From Anastatus disparis (Eukaryota > Arthropoda > Insecta > Hymenoptera > Eupelmidae): a stretch of 64,000 nt of DNA. The stretch lies in contig JAFFSR010000239.1 in the NCBI GenBank assembly GCA_017163975.1, forward strand, positions 2,170,001 through 2,234,000, read 5' to 3'. The notes beneath the pieces are model-generated. The model saw only the letters and a program-made list of their open reading frames with translations. It searched no databases and was not told the DNA's origin. Shown here piece by piece: positions 47,980-60,125 of the stretch (position 1 is the stretch's first letter; every line of letters begins with the position of its first letter). The position numbers and the translations under genes are program-made.

Positions 47980-48887
47980 CACGGAAAAAAGTTTTCACCT
48001 TAAAAACTAGTGCTAAATAATAGAAGGTTAAAATTGCGTGTTTTATAATGAAAAAAACCATGACAGTATCATTTTAATCAATGCTAGTTTTACTATTTTA
48101 CCTTCTAAGGTCCAGCACATTGATTTTCAATGACTAGCACGGTTTTTTCCAGTGCCAACATCAAAATTTCAGTTCTGCGCAACAGAGAAATTCTTAATGC
48201 ATGGTATCAGTTTTTTCACAAAATCAACTTATTACTATCATAAATAATCTTTCAAGCCAGTTATATTTTATTTATTTATACATGTATGTATGTATGTATA
48301 TATATATATATATACATGTCTGTGAAAACAATGACAGAGTTTTATGTTCAAAGTTCAACAAGATTTCTTTTTCAAGAAAAGTTATTTAGTTATTTTAGTA
48401 CGAAATTATACGCGAAAACTGGTCGAAACGAACTTGCAATTTTTTTATTTAAGGTAATTTATACTTACACTTGAAAAGATTTGTTAATTCAGTGAGATTC
48501 CACTCATTTAATATTTTTTGTATAAAATTATCCATTTGACACTTATTTCCTATGCAATAAATAGAAAAACTTTTGTGTGAAACTTCACAATCGTGCACAC
48601 TGCTACAATCGAAAATTCGTATACACAAACATACACCAGCGCCGTTATTTGACGTGCTTGGCACCCGAAAAAACCGTGCCAAAGGTGGCACTGTAAATTC
48701 ACGCGTCAGTTATCGAAAATAAATATTTATAGCACTAAAAAATACTACACTGGTATGAATTTTATTTGTGCTGTCAATAGAGCGAAAAAAATTAATGCCA
48801 TTCATTACTTTAGAACACACTAGCATTGGAATTTAAACATCTAATCGAATTTAGCATTAGTTTTACCGGTGAAAACTTTTTTCCGTG
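47980..48887 (-). mobile_element. 0.9-kb TIR element carrying a SAM-like first exon
   Basis: Inverted ends CACGGAAAAAAGTTTTCACC (perfect over 20 bp) continue as diverged repeats for about 190-240 bp, including ACTAGTGCTAAAT and GCACGGTTTTTTC blocks. The middle third is unique and contains a short exon with a donor site on the - strand, plus a TATA-type microsatellite. No transposase. A clear target duplication was not found. Confidence 0.72.
48469..48535 (-). CDS. Isolated first exon resembling the start of a SAM domain
   Basis: ATG at 48535 gives MDNFIQKILNEWNLTELTNL then FK and a perfect donor (AAGT then GTAAGT, 48463-48468). M-x-x-F/L-x-x-x-L-x-x-W-x-L-x-x-L-x-x-x-F is the usual first helix of sterile alpha motif proteins, which are common in insect gene families. 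About 110 bp of 5' UTR-like sequence separates it from the TIR. No second exon was found in the element, so it is either a captured host exon or the remnant of the element's own gene. Confidence 0.4.
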
Positions 48888-50263
48888 AATAAAAATCGTT
48901 ATATCTATTATACTGTTAAGAAAAGAATATTTTCTAAAGAAAATTAACGCGTAAAGATATCTTAATTGATTTTAATAGAAATAGGATACATTTTCAGATT
49001 TATTCATGGCAATTCGAGATACCCAATAACAGAAAAAGGTCAATTTAACAAATACAATGAAGTGCCCAACGTTTTCTTAAATACAAATCTAAAGATTACG
49101 ATAAATGCAATCAATAACACGTTTTGTACTTATTTTGGCTATATTTGTTTTAACTTATAAATTTCCAGTTGGAAACAATTTTTATGAAGTGTTTATAACT
49201 ATGAGGACTTGAAATATTTATTACAATTATTTAGAGTTACTTAGACTTATTAAAAATTTTTCAAATTTTAAAAAATTCTAAAATATTTAAAAGATTAAGG
49301 ATATCAGTTATTAGCATCCATAACAGTTACTTAAAAAATTATTTTCATATAGATTTTAATGTTGAATAATTTTGAATATTCACTACAAATACTTTAGTCC
49401 ACGTTATTACAGTAAAAATAAATAGCAAATTTCCAAAAATACATTAAATTTCAAACAAATAATTAGCCGCTTTTCATGGTTACTTTTAATGCTATAATTT
49501 GCAATCTTTACCTAATAAGCGTCATATATTACCCCGTACTTAAATAAATGCGGGTAAATTAAAGCATGTATAAGGGTTGAAAATCAATACATAGACCATA
49601 TTCAAAGATACTTTGAAGTCCTTGTTAGCAGTTTATATGCGTGTCATATATGGATAAACCATATGTGTATATATGTATATCTACCCACGATATAACTATT
49701 CTCTTCCCTTGTTCTCGAATATCTTGTTACTAAGCATGTATATGTAATGCTTTGCCACATGCTTCTAGCATAAAAGTATATACATTTATCCAAGAGGCAA
49801 AGATGAGGCTTTAGTTAAAGTGCATTATGCTTCCCATGTCAGTTATCCCTCGTATCATATGTCTATAACATGCAGTCTTATGTATATAGACAATAAAATT
49901 ACTTGGAAATTTTTCATTGCTACGCTTTACAATGCTTGAAATACGGGAAAATAAATTGAGAGGAGAGTGAAATGTTAACACATATAACATCGAAAGAAAT
50001 GTATAAAAATGTGATAAATTGTTGAATAGTGTATACCGCAAATCTAACATTTTATTTTGCGTATATGTGAATGTGAAGAATACATACGTGAAATTTATGT
50101 TAATGTCAAAATTTATTTATTCAAAGGGGATTGAAATAGTAACTCCATATTATAGTTCTCTTGGATTCATTGATTCTATTACAATTGAAGAATTTTTGGA
50201 TTCTCGAACAATGAATGAAGCTGTGTACATATTTTTTTCATCAATTTAATTATTTTGAGTTTT
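48888..50263. other. No recognisable feature
   Basis: AT-rich. The frame near 50019-50249 has a protein-like C-terminal half but no recognisable domain. Confidence 0.5.
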
Positions 50264-50313
50264 CACAATGTAATTATTGTTAATGATGCAATTATAATAA
50301 TAATTACATTGTG
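50264..50313. repeat. Perfect 15-bp hairpin
   Basis: CACAATGTAATTATT (50264-50278) and its exact complement (50299-50313), with a 20-bp spacer. It may be a minimal MITE remnant. Confidence 0.75.
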
Positions 50314-50873
50314 TCATTATAGGAATAAAATAATCAATTGTATAATGATAAATAATCATGATATAACATTGATTTAAGAAAATTAAAAATAAAAATATCA
50401 TCGACTGCTTAAGATGAACGGTAATCGAAGATAAATTAACCTAAATATTTTTCCTATACAGTTGAAACTTTTCAAGGGAAAAAACTTATATGAGATTTTA
50501 ACAGCAATTTCTAATAGTTGAAAGTTTTAAAGGTCTTTTTTGTTAGTTTAAAGGCGTACTTCTAGATAAATTAAAACTAAATCCTTCATAAAGAAAAAAG
50601 TATATACGAATTTTTCAATAAGCTTTTCGTTAAAGAAGATAGTTTATAATAAAAATGGAAATTTAAACTATTTTAAAAGTATATTCTGTAGCATTTGTAA
50701 ATCAAATAGATTCTCTATTAACTTATAGAATGTAAAACATATTATTTATTAAAGTTAATTAACCTATAAGTTATTGAAATGAAAACGTGGGAAATGATAA
50801 ACGATATGATTAATTGATTTATTTGAATGGATCAATATCATTATATTTATTTGTCTAATCTATTTTGACGAGT

Positions 50874-50985
50874 TCCAAGTACCACTGTGCGTTACATGTG
50901 CTTTCTTCACAAACACATTTACGAGCTCCGTCGCTGATTAGCATTACAAAATAGCATAAATATATAGCAACGTTAAAAAAAAAAA
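50874..50985 (+). mobile_element. SINE copy 6, 5'-truncated
   Basis: Only the body is present (AAGTACCACTGTGCG, CTTCACAAACACATT, TCGCTGATTAGCAT, AGCATAAATATATAGCAACG) followed by 11 A. The tRNA head is missing, as expected for incomplete reverse transcription. Confidence 0.85.
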
Positions 50986-53029
50986 TTTGAGATGAACGGA
51001 ATTTTTTTCAACTTTTGAAACAATCTTTGATTAATTATCATCTTATAAATATCAAATAAAAATGGCAATATTTTTGTTTTAATGAAATTTTGAAAAAAGT
51101 TTAAATTTAAAATTTTAATATTTTTATTATTATATTGTGTACCATTTACGTTAGTAAGTATTAGAATTTTTAAGGTTTAAAGAAAAAAAATTTCATCGAT
51201 CAATCAGAAGATTTCGAACTAAAAAGTAAGTGGAGAAAAATGTTGCCACAAGTATAGATATAATAACTAAGATAAAATAAAAATAATAAAAAGATATAAA
51301 TAACATATAAGACTTTAATTCAGTATATTTTTTTCTTGGGACTGTAATAGTATTATGCTTATTTTGATATTATACGAAATTATAATGGAAAAAATTCACG
51401 TAACGCTTTAATAGTTAATAAATTATTAGATATATCAGAATAACACATCATAAAGATTTTTCTCATGGGATAGCCCGAGAAAAGTGTTATGTTGACTTGG
51501 TCAAGAATTATTTATTGTAACTATATTATTTTTTTCCATGTTTTTTATCATGATTTAAGAAATAATAAGATTAAACTTATAGAAATTTTTCTTATAATAT
51601 TTTTTAAATAAAATGATTGGTAATATACATGCATGAAAACCCAAATTGAAATATAAAATTTACTTGGAGAAAAGTTTTATGAATAAAACCACCATATTTA
51701 TTGTAAACTATGGAACTATAGTAGTTTTGAATAAAAGATTATTATAAAATTAATAAAAAATTATCACATACTTTGATCATTTAATTTTAATATACATATT
51801 ATGTACAATATGCGTATCAGTTTTTGCTAAATACATTATAAATTTTTTTATAAAATCAAATATTTCTCATATCTGGTATATGATCATGGTTAATTCTCTA
51901 CCAGGAATCAATTATAGTATTACAAGTTAAATGAAATGATCAATTTCTATGATACAATATATGAGCTATTCTATTCGGACAATAAGTATAACAAATTAAT
52001 GAAAAGCACAGTAGGTGGTTATCTAGATCTTGATGTAGTTGCAATGGCAATAAAGTTACATTACAATTAATGTCACATCCATCACGTCAAAAGAAAGTTA
52101 AAATTTAATTTTCTCAAAGATAACAGTTTACCTATAAAAAAGAAAATGTGAATAAATTTGATAATCTAAGAATGTTGTCAAAAAAAGCAAGAATCACAGT
52201 CTCCAATTACTTTTCAAAAAAGAGAATTTTTTCAAAATTTTTCAAGAATTCCAGAATAAAGAAAAAAACAAAAAGAAAGTGTATTTATTTAAACTTTTAA
52301 ATAATTGAATAACAAAAGAATATCTTATGTTATTTTATAAGTTATTTAAAAATATATTAAAATAGAATGATTTTATCTGTTTGATTATTCAATGAATACT
52401 TCTTATATTAACTAATCTAATTTTTAAAATTAAAATTATTTAAAAGGTTTTAAATAAAATTTCTCAAAGCGTAATTCCTTTAAGAAATTATTCAGTTATC
52501 CTCTAAAGTGACCTTATAGGCAAATCAATCCTATCTGAAAAAGGGTCTAGCTTCTTTGTGAAATTTTAATCTTTAACCTTCTTTTCATAAAAGTAATAAA
52601 TTGTATTAGTTCCTGTAAGAATAAAAGTTTGTCGTCAGGTGTTTGAGGAAACTTTAAAAGATCTAAGATTTACATTTTAACTTCTAACCCCGCTATTGTT
52701 AGAATATTGTTTTTGTATCCACAATAAAAGAAAAAAAAAACAAACATTATACAATCCATCATTTGACCTTTTATTTTTACCCTTTGCGTGTTATGTAATC
52801 CTACTTTTTCCTCTTATACATTTTTAACATTTTCTCCCATTTAAATTAGGTATTATTCAAAAATCACAAACACTTTATCTTTTGATAAGAAACATTTACG
52901 CGGTCGAAAGTTTTAATCAAAATTTTTAATTTTTTTTAACGTGGAAAATTAATCTTAAAAATAAAAAAAACTAACTGATCATTTTGCATCGCATAATCCA
53001 TCTCAAGAGAAAAACTTATTTTTTAAAAA
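50986..53029. other. No recognisable feature
   Basis: AT-rich region upstream of the first identified GPCR exon. I looked here for the receptor's signal-peptide exon and did not find a convincing one. Confidence 0.55.
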
Positions 53030-53224
53030 TTTTATTTAACGTCGCTGTATTTATGCTGTCATTACGATGCTAATTAGCAACGGAGATTTTCAGTGTATTA
53101 GTGAAGAAAGCACATGTAACATAACAGTGGTGTTTGTATAAATTGATCGAGAGCGGGATTCGAACTCAAGTCTTCGAGATTATGAATCCATTGCTCTACC
53201 GACTGAGTGAGCCATTAAAGACCT
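53030..53224 (-). mobile_element. tRNA-derived SINE, copy 7
   Basis: Near full-length on the - strand with head GGCTCACTCAGTCGGTAGAG (a 4-bp duplication in the D arm relative to other copies), an anticodon region with ATTCATAATC, B box and complete body. It lies about 250 bp upstream of the first identified GPCR exon. Confidence 0.88.
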
Positions 53225-53474
53225 ACAAAAATTTATTTATTTTATAAGTATAATAAGATTTTTTTGCCATTCTATGTGTAAAATTTACACGTTAGAGTAA
53301 AATAAAGCACTTCACACTATAGAATGTCACGAAATAACATTTATAGTAAAAAAACACTCTTTTTATTTGATATAAAAAAAGCTAAATATTATCTCATTAC
53401 TCAAATTCATATATACATAATTTATAATTATATTTTCAAGACACATATTCATTTATTCTTATCTTGTTTCGCAG

Positions 53475-53581
53475 GTTGGTGCCCAAAAGTTTGGGATAAC
53501 GTATTGTGCTGGCCATCCACACCGGCAGGTGAGGTAGCCTTTCAGGAGTGTCCACATTATATAGTAGGATTCGATTTAAAG
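53475..53581 (+). CDS. GPCR exon a: first part of hormone-receptor domain
   Basis: The acceptor is TTTCGCAG and the exon ends in AAAG before GTTCGT, a weak donor. Two bases complete a codon from an unseen upstream exon, followed by 35 codons with WCPKVWDNVLCWP and ECPHYIVGFDLK. These match the conserved Trp/Cys/Pro pattern of the class B ectodomain. An upstream exon holding the signal peptide and first Cys must exist but was not found in the 53 kb to the left. Confidence 0.88.
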
Positions 53582-56500
53582 GTTCGTTGAGCATATTACG
53601 GTAAGAAAGAAAAGAAAGGAAAATAAGATGAAACAAAAAATAAAAAATGTAAGGAAAGAGCGAATATAAGCCAATTCGTGGAACTTTTGGCACGTGAAAT
53701 TTAGCTTAACTTATACATGAAAATTTTGGGATGCGTGTAAGTTATATTTGCAAGTGTCACGGTCGACTTCCTTACTGTATCGTTTATTTCCTTTTCATCT
53801 TTTATAGACGTATAGAGTTTTTTTTGGCTTAATGTATTACAGGGTGTGCATTGATGTAAAATAATTCGATGCGAGGGTAGGTCTAGAAAATCGTTGATGT
53901 TTAAGATTTATTAATACGAAATGTAGAAAAGAACTTTTAATTTTGATTAATTTTTATGATAGTTTTTTTCAAATGCTCACATGTAATTACAAGTTTATTG
54001 AGTCAAAATAACAATGTTAATATAGTATTCTGAATCGTTACGGAGAATATTTAAAAAAATATTTTCAATTCGTTCTTGTTAATTGCTAACATTATTTACA
54101 AAACTGAAAATTTTCGTAAATCGAATAATACTTAATTATTTCGAATTCACGTTACAAATGTAACTAAAATGCAATAAATTGTCGTTTGAAATTCGCGCAT
54201 GCATAACTTCCGCGGAACATTAAATAATCTTAATGGAACATAAAGCAATCGCTAGCATATCGTATATAATTTAGTAAATTACAAACACTATTACATATGT
54301 TACAATATTAATGATATACATTGCTAATGATATTCCTTTATTGGTTTATTATTATATAGGCGAACGCTACAAGGGAATGTATGGAAGATGGCCAATGGTT
54401 TTGGGATCCAAAAACTAATAATACCTGGACCGATTATACAGGCTGCTACTCAAGTAGTACTATTACGATAACCGGGGATCTTCCTGATCTGCCAAACGAT
54501 AACATCACTGAAATTGCGGTAGGTTTATTTTTATTTTCATCTATTCGTTAAAAACGACTATCTTTTCAACAAATTTTAAAAAGATATATTACTTTAAGTA
54601 AATTGAATTAAATGAAGTTTTGTGCCAAAAAATTTGGTTTAAGAAAACGCATTGTCTAGCCCCATAGCGTAAAGGCAAAATTTATGAAAATGTAAATAAA
54701 GTAACAAACAGATAAAAATAATAGTAAATCTAAAAAACTGTTGAATATTGGATATTTTCTACTTTTTCTTATATTTTCTGGTATTTTTTCATACTTTTTT
54801 ATTAACTGATTCTTTTTACCAATTTTGTAAACTAACTTGTGAAATCAATTTTAAATCTCCACATTAGTAAAAAAGCATAATAAATAAAAAAAACATAAGA
54901 AAAAGTTTTTATTTTAAATTAACAAAAGAAAAAAATTTTTCTCAATAAGATAGCAAATACAAAAGAACATAAAAAAAAGTAAAAACGAAAACGTGAAAAA
55001 ATATTCAGAAAACATCAGAAAAGACATGAAAGCATTGCTCTATCAGTAAAAAATGTAAAAGAAAAAAAAATCTAAAATTCAAATTTTTTTTTACTTTCCT
55101 TACTTTTTATATATTTTTTTCTTCATAATACAAAGTTACATAAAATCAAAGTTAAAAAAAGTCCAAAATTTCATCTCTTAATCTAAAATTTGATTAAAAG
55201 CTTCCAATAACTTTCCGTTGTATCTATTACATATCGAATTATTTAAACATTATCAGAAAATAATTAAGGTTTGACATTATATTATGAGAGACTCCTCTCT
55301 CATTGATCAGATACTAATACTAACGAGGGGATAAACTTTAGCTACACTATATATAAATACGTGTACACGAAAGAGATAATTGCTATCAACGCTTTAAAGT
55401 TTCGAGAAATTACGTTTATATAAAGTTGTCGACAGCTTAGAAAGGGCCTTTAATATAGTAGAGACCTATAGAAGGGGGTTTTAGGGTAATGAAGGGTATT
55501 TATAGTATGTACTTATTGTAATGTCCACGTTTCAGAATGTTGTCTTTTGTTTTGACTAGTTGTGATTAGGATTTCGGCTTTATGTTTAGTTCATTTATTC
55601 ATCTTATGGATTGTACAAAATATTAAATTCAAGTTGTATGTAAAAACGTTATGAAATAATTTTAAGATAGTTTGTAATTGTTTTTACATCAATTTTTGTA
55701 ATAAAAAAATTTTTTTCTTTCTTTTTGAGTTTCTTATACCGTAAAGAACGTAGTTTCTGATCAGGGCGTAATTTCTGATCATTATTTATTATAAATCATA
55801 ATCTTTAAGATTTTAGTAGGAAAAACCTTTTTTTAATTTACGAGGAAAAATAGATTGAGCATAAGAAATGCTTCATTTGTGTGAAAAAGAAATATACTTT
55901 TACTTTTTTACATGTAAATATGTGATCAGAAATACCTCTTAGGTGGTCAGAAATTACGTCCTTCACGGTATTCCTATCGCATGTTTAATAACTTGGAACA
56001 TTCTTAAATAGAAAATTATTAAAAATTTAAATAACCCAAAAATTATTAATTTGTGATTCTGAAAATATCAAATGCATTTGAATTTTATCAAGACTTATGG
56101 TTATAACAAAAAAACTCGTATACTATTTCATTTTAGATTTTTTAGTACTTACAACGAAGTTTAATATAAAATGCTTTTCTTTCTTTTAAAATACTAGCAA
56201 TTTAAAGCGCGCTGCGCGCGCCTTGTTTTATTTGTTTATTAGTTAACATAATTCATTGAAATTTCAAAATTTTATTCTAAATTTCAAATTTTCGTCACTT
56301 GTTTTATTTTAACCAATCAAAACTGTCTTATCGTGATGACAGAATTTATCCATCACTTTTTTAAAAGAGGATATAGCACACATTTCAGAGACAATTGTTA
56401 TTCAAAATATATATCCAAAAGTATAAATTTTTATTAAAGTTTATTCCATGCATTTCTCGAATAAAATAAACAATGCAAAATTATTAATGTAAGCACTCAA

Positions 56501-59500
56501 ATGGATTTACTGTTTATTGTGTTAAATAATAAATTTTGGAATATTTTTTTAAACAATGAAAAGATTCTTTATTGTTAAAAAAAAGTTATTATAACTTTTA
56601 TAACTATTGAGTTATTATAACTTTAACCGATTGAAAACTCACATTAAATAATTTAATTGAATAACGGTTATTAAATAAACTTAAACTAAAAAATAGAAGT
56701 TTTAAATAAGAAAAAAGACAAAATAAAACAACGTATGGTTCCATCATATTCATTTACTCGACGTACTGTTCATTTTTTTTTAAAGAGCGGGCTGAACAAA
56801 GAACATTGCATCTTCTCTTTCTTCTGTAAAATCTGTCAGCCGCATATTAAATTAAAAATAATACAATTTCTTTGGCGAAATCATGTTACTATGAGCTTTT
56901 AGTTTACCTTATATGGATATATTTCATAAACAGTGATCAAACGTGTTTTCTTGACATTCATTTTTTTCACAAATAAGATAATTGTTTTAAAAATTAGTAA
57001 TACAGTAAAGTAAAATTGCATAATAATGAAATAAGGATTATTATACTTGACAGTATTTTCTATTTATTTATAGCTTAACTGCGATTATTTTCACGATTCT
57101 GTGATAGCCACTTTAAAAGTGACTTACAGTATTAGTTTCATTACTGTGATATTACTTTTCTGCGCATTTTTTCAAAAGATGTTCTTATTTAAATGTAAAC
57201 TTAAAATATTCGATCACACAAATTAATATAGTGAAGAGACAATAAAATTCTCTCCAGTCAATTAATTGCCATTGTAACTTAAATAAAAGAAAGTTTTTAT
57301 TAATAAACCGACTGCTTTCTTGAAAAAGATCATCGATATCGTTGTAAGCTTTGCGTAAACATTTTAGAAAACTCGTTAATTTTTTATACTGACAATATAA
57401 TCCGTTAAAATTGATAGGTTACACCGTCGCCAAAGTTATAAACAATTTTTTTTTCATTGATAAAATTACTAATGAAAGATTACTAAAGTTCGATTTGATA
57501 CAAATAAAATTAAGGTAAAAATAAAATTAAATAATAAACTCTAAAAAGAAATCACGAAAATTTTTACCTTAATATTTCACTTAAAATAAAAATTTATTAA
57601 AATAAAAATTAATAAAATTTATATTTTTTTAAATAAAATTTAATTAAATTGTTAATAAATTGGTGAAAAATTCTAACCAAGTTGCTTTTACAAATATTCA
57701 TTAAGTCATTTATTTTCTATTAAAGTCGATAGATTAATTATTTCTTAAACGAGTGCAAATTTCTAAAAAGTAAATTTATGTTTAATTAAAAATATTAAAG
57801 TAGGAAAAAAGAATTTATAAACTTCAACAGTATAAACCAAAAATAATAATTTGAAAATATGATTAAAAAAACTAGGCCAGACGATCATGAAAAAAAAAAT
57901 TTTGTCAACTACATCTAAACCGCGAAAAGGTATACGTATTTGTTCGCGTGCAAAAAGCCAACAAAAAGAAAAAAAAACAGCAACACGCATCATATCATCG
58001 TCCTTTCGGGATATTTATGGACAAATAATACGCTTCATATTTTTAGCTATAAAAACATTAAGCTCGCTAGTAAATTATAATGCCTAAAAAAAATGAAAAC
58101 AAAAAGGCACAAATAGTAAATATTTATCAATAACTTTTGTTCCTTGATAATTGAGTAGAGAAGATGGAGGGAAGAGAAAAGAAGAAAAGTTGAAGTAATT
58201 CTTGAAAAAAAAAAGACAAGACGCGAAGCGTAAATATTTATTTCTTATACAAATACAAAAAATAGACCAGGGGAGAACTTTTATATTTTATATAGATTTA
58301 CTTTATCAACGAAATAACGTGAGCGTGAAAGGTATCTTGTTACTTTATGTCCTTTTTTTCATAGTATGTATACAACCTGGTAAGGATCATATTTTTATTC
58401 TCATATTTACGAACGTTACTTCGTTTTCTTTATTTTTTCCCCTTAGTAATCGATGGGTATATATACTTTAGGCAATTTCTCACTTTCTCTATTTATTGTC
58501 CTTAAAAAAATTGAATGTATTTTTATTTTCAGAAATATATTCCGACTATAAAGAACATTGCGACAGTTGGATATGGTATCTCATTGACAACTCTACTCAT
58601 AGCATTTTTAATCCTAGCTAATATAAAGTGAGTATGAAAATTAAAATTTAACATTTACTTTTTATGTTTTATTAATATTAAATTAAATTTATTGAATATT
58701 TTAAGATATTCACGAAGGCATGGTAGGAGGTTCAATTTTTGTTCTTGTATAATTATCGTTGAGTTTCTATTTTTTAGATAAGATATTATTAGACAAGGTG
58801 CTTCGACCTAAGCTTAAATGATGATTTTGTTTCTTGACCATCAAGTGAAACTGTAAGAAATTAATAAAAAAAACTAAAATGCATTCTATAGAATGCATTA
58901 CAAATTATAGTATTATCATATACTGAATGTTTTTCGTTACACTATTATGATATTGCAACGTCAAGATAATTTTTGCAATATCTAAAAAATCAAAATAATT
59001 TCTATTCAAAATGTTTCTTTCAAACTTTGAATATTATTTTAGAATACTTTTTTTTGTTTTGACATTAAGGAATACTCAATCGAAAATATATTTTGTAAAA
59101 TTTACAATTATTTCAAATTGATTAGAAAAATATTATAATTGAACATTATAATATTTATACGTATTTTTTCAATTTAATAACTAATGTTCATTTAAAAAAA
59201 GTAAATATACGAAATTATTCAATCGTATGTCATTCATTTGCATATTTGCAATCTATCCTTTTAAAATTTCATTTCGAAAAACAGATTATTTTATCATTGA
59301 CTGTAACTGCATGAATAATCCGCTTATTGAACTTCAATTGATATTTCGTATCTATTGATCAGGGACTTGATCGAAAGTGTTGTTTTGTTTCGGTATTTTT
59401 TAAAGGAGCAAAAATTTTGTTCCATTTTTATTCGTGTTTTCGATAAAATAACGACACTTTTGTTTTTTCATTCGCTTTCTGCAGAAAGTACGAAAATTTC

Positions 59501-60075
59501 GTTTAAATTTTTTTCGAAAAAAGCAGTTCTTTGCAAAAATGTTAAATCTGGTTACAAATAATTTTTTGAGAACAAAAATGGAATACCTATTATTTTGATT
59601 CGTATTTTATGAATGTAATGGAAGTTAATTTGGTACCGTTCTCTTCTTAAAAAATATCGATTTGAACGTGAAAGAAGAACTAAATATTTAGTTTTGATCA
59701 TATTTCTGCTGTTGATATTGTTGAATCTGTAAAGTTGAAAATATATTTTTCTTGATGCCCTGGTGGAAATTCTATGGTTTCGCTATTGTTTTTGATAGCG
59801 AAAGCCAAACTTTTACTCATTGCAGGCAACTTCAAAGTTTGTTGATCGATTGTTTATTATTTTAGTAGGTTAGTATATCTATATATACGAAAAACAGATG
59901 CGTTGTCTCATGTATTGCTTTCTCATAGAGAAAGCATTGTATCGATAAAAAAAATTTTTTTTTGCTTTCTCATAGAGAAAGCATTGTATCGATAAAAAAA
60001 TTTTTTTCTATTTTTTCATTAATTTGTACATATTTGAACTCGGTGAGTCGAAAAAAGTGGTTTCCAGAAAATGTC

Positions 60076-60125
<50 letters not shown>

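Noticed and set aside
50019..50249. 76-codon frame considered as the GPCR 5' exon
   Set aside because: It lacks a signal peptide, the conserved Cys and a suitable donor in the right phase.
58202..58471. 89-codon frame considered as an extra GPCR exon
   Set aside because: The exons on either side already join in phase and the frame has no class B residues; it is intronic.
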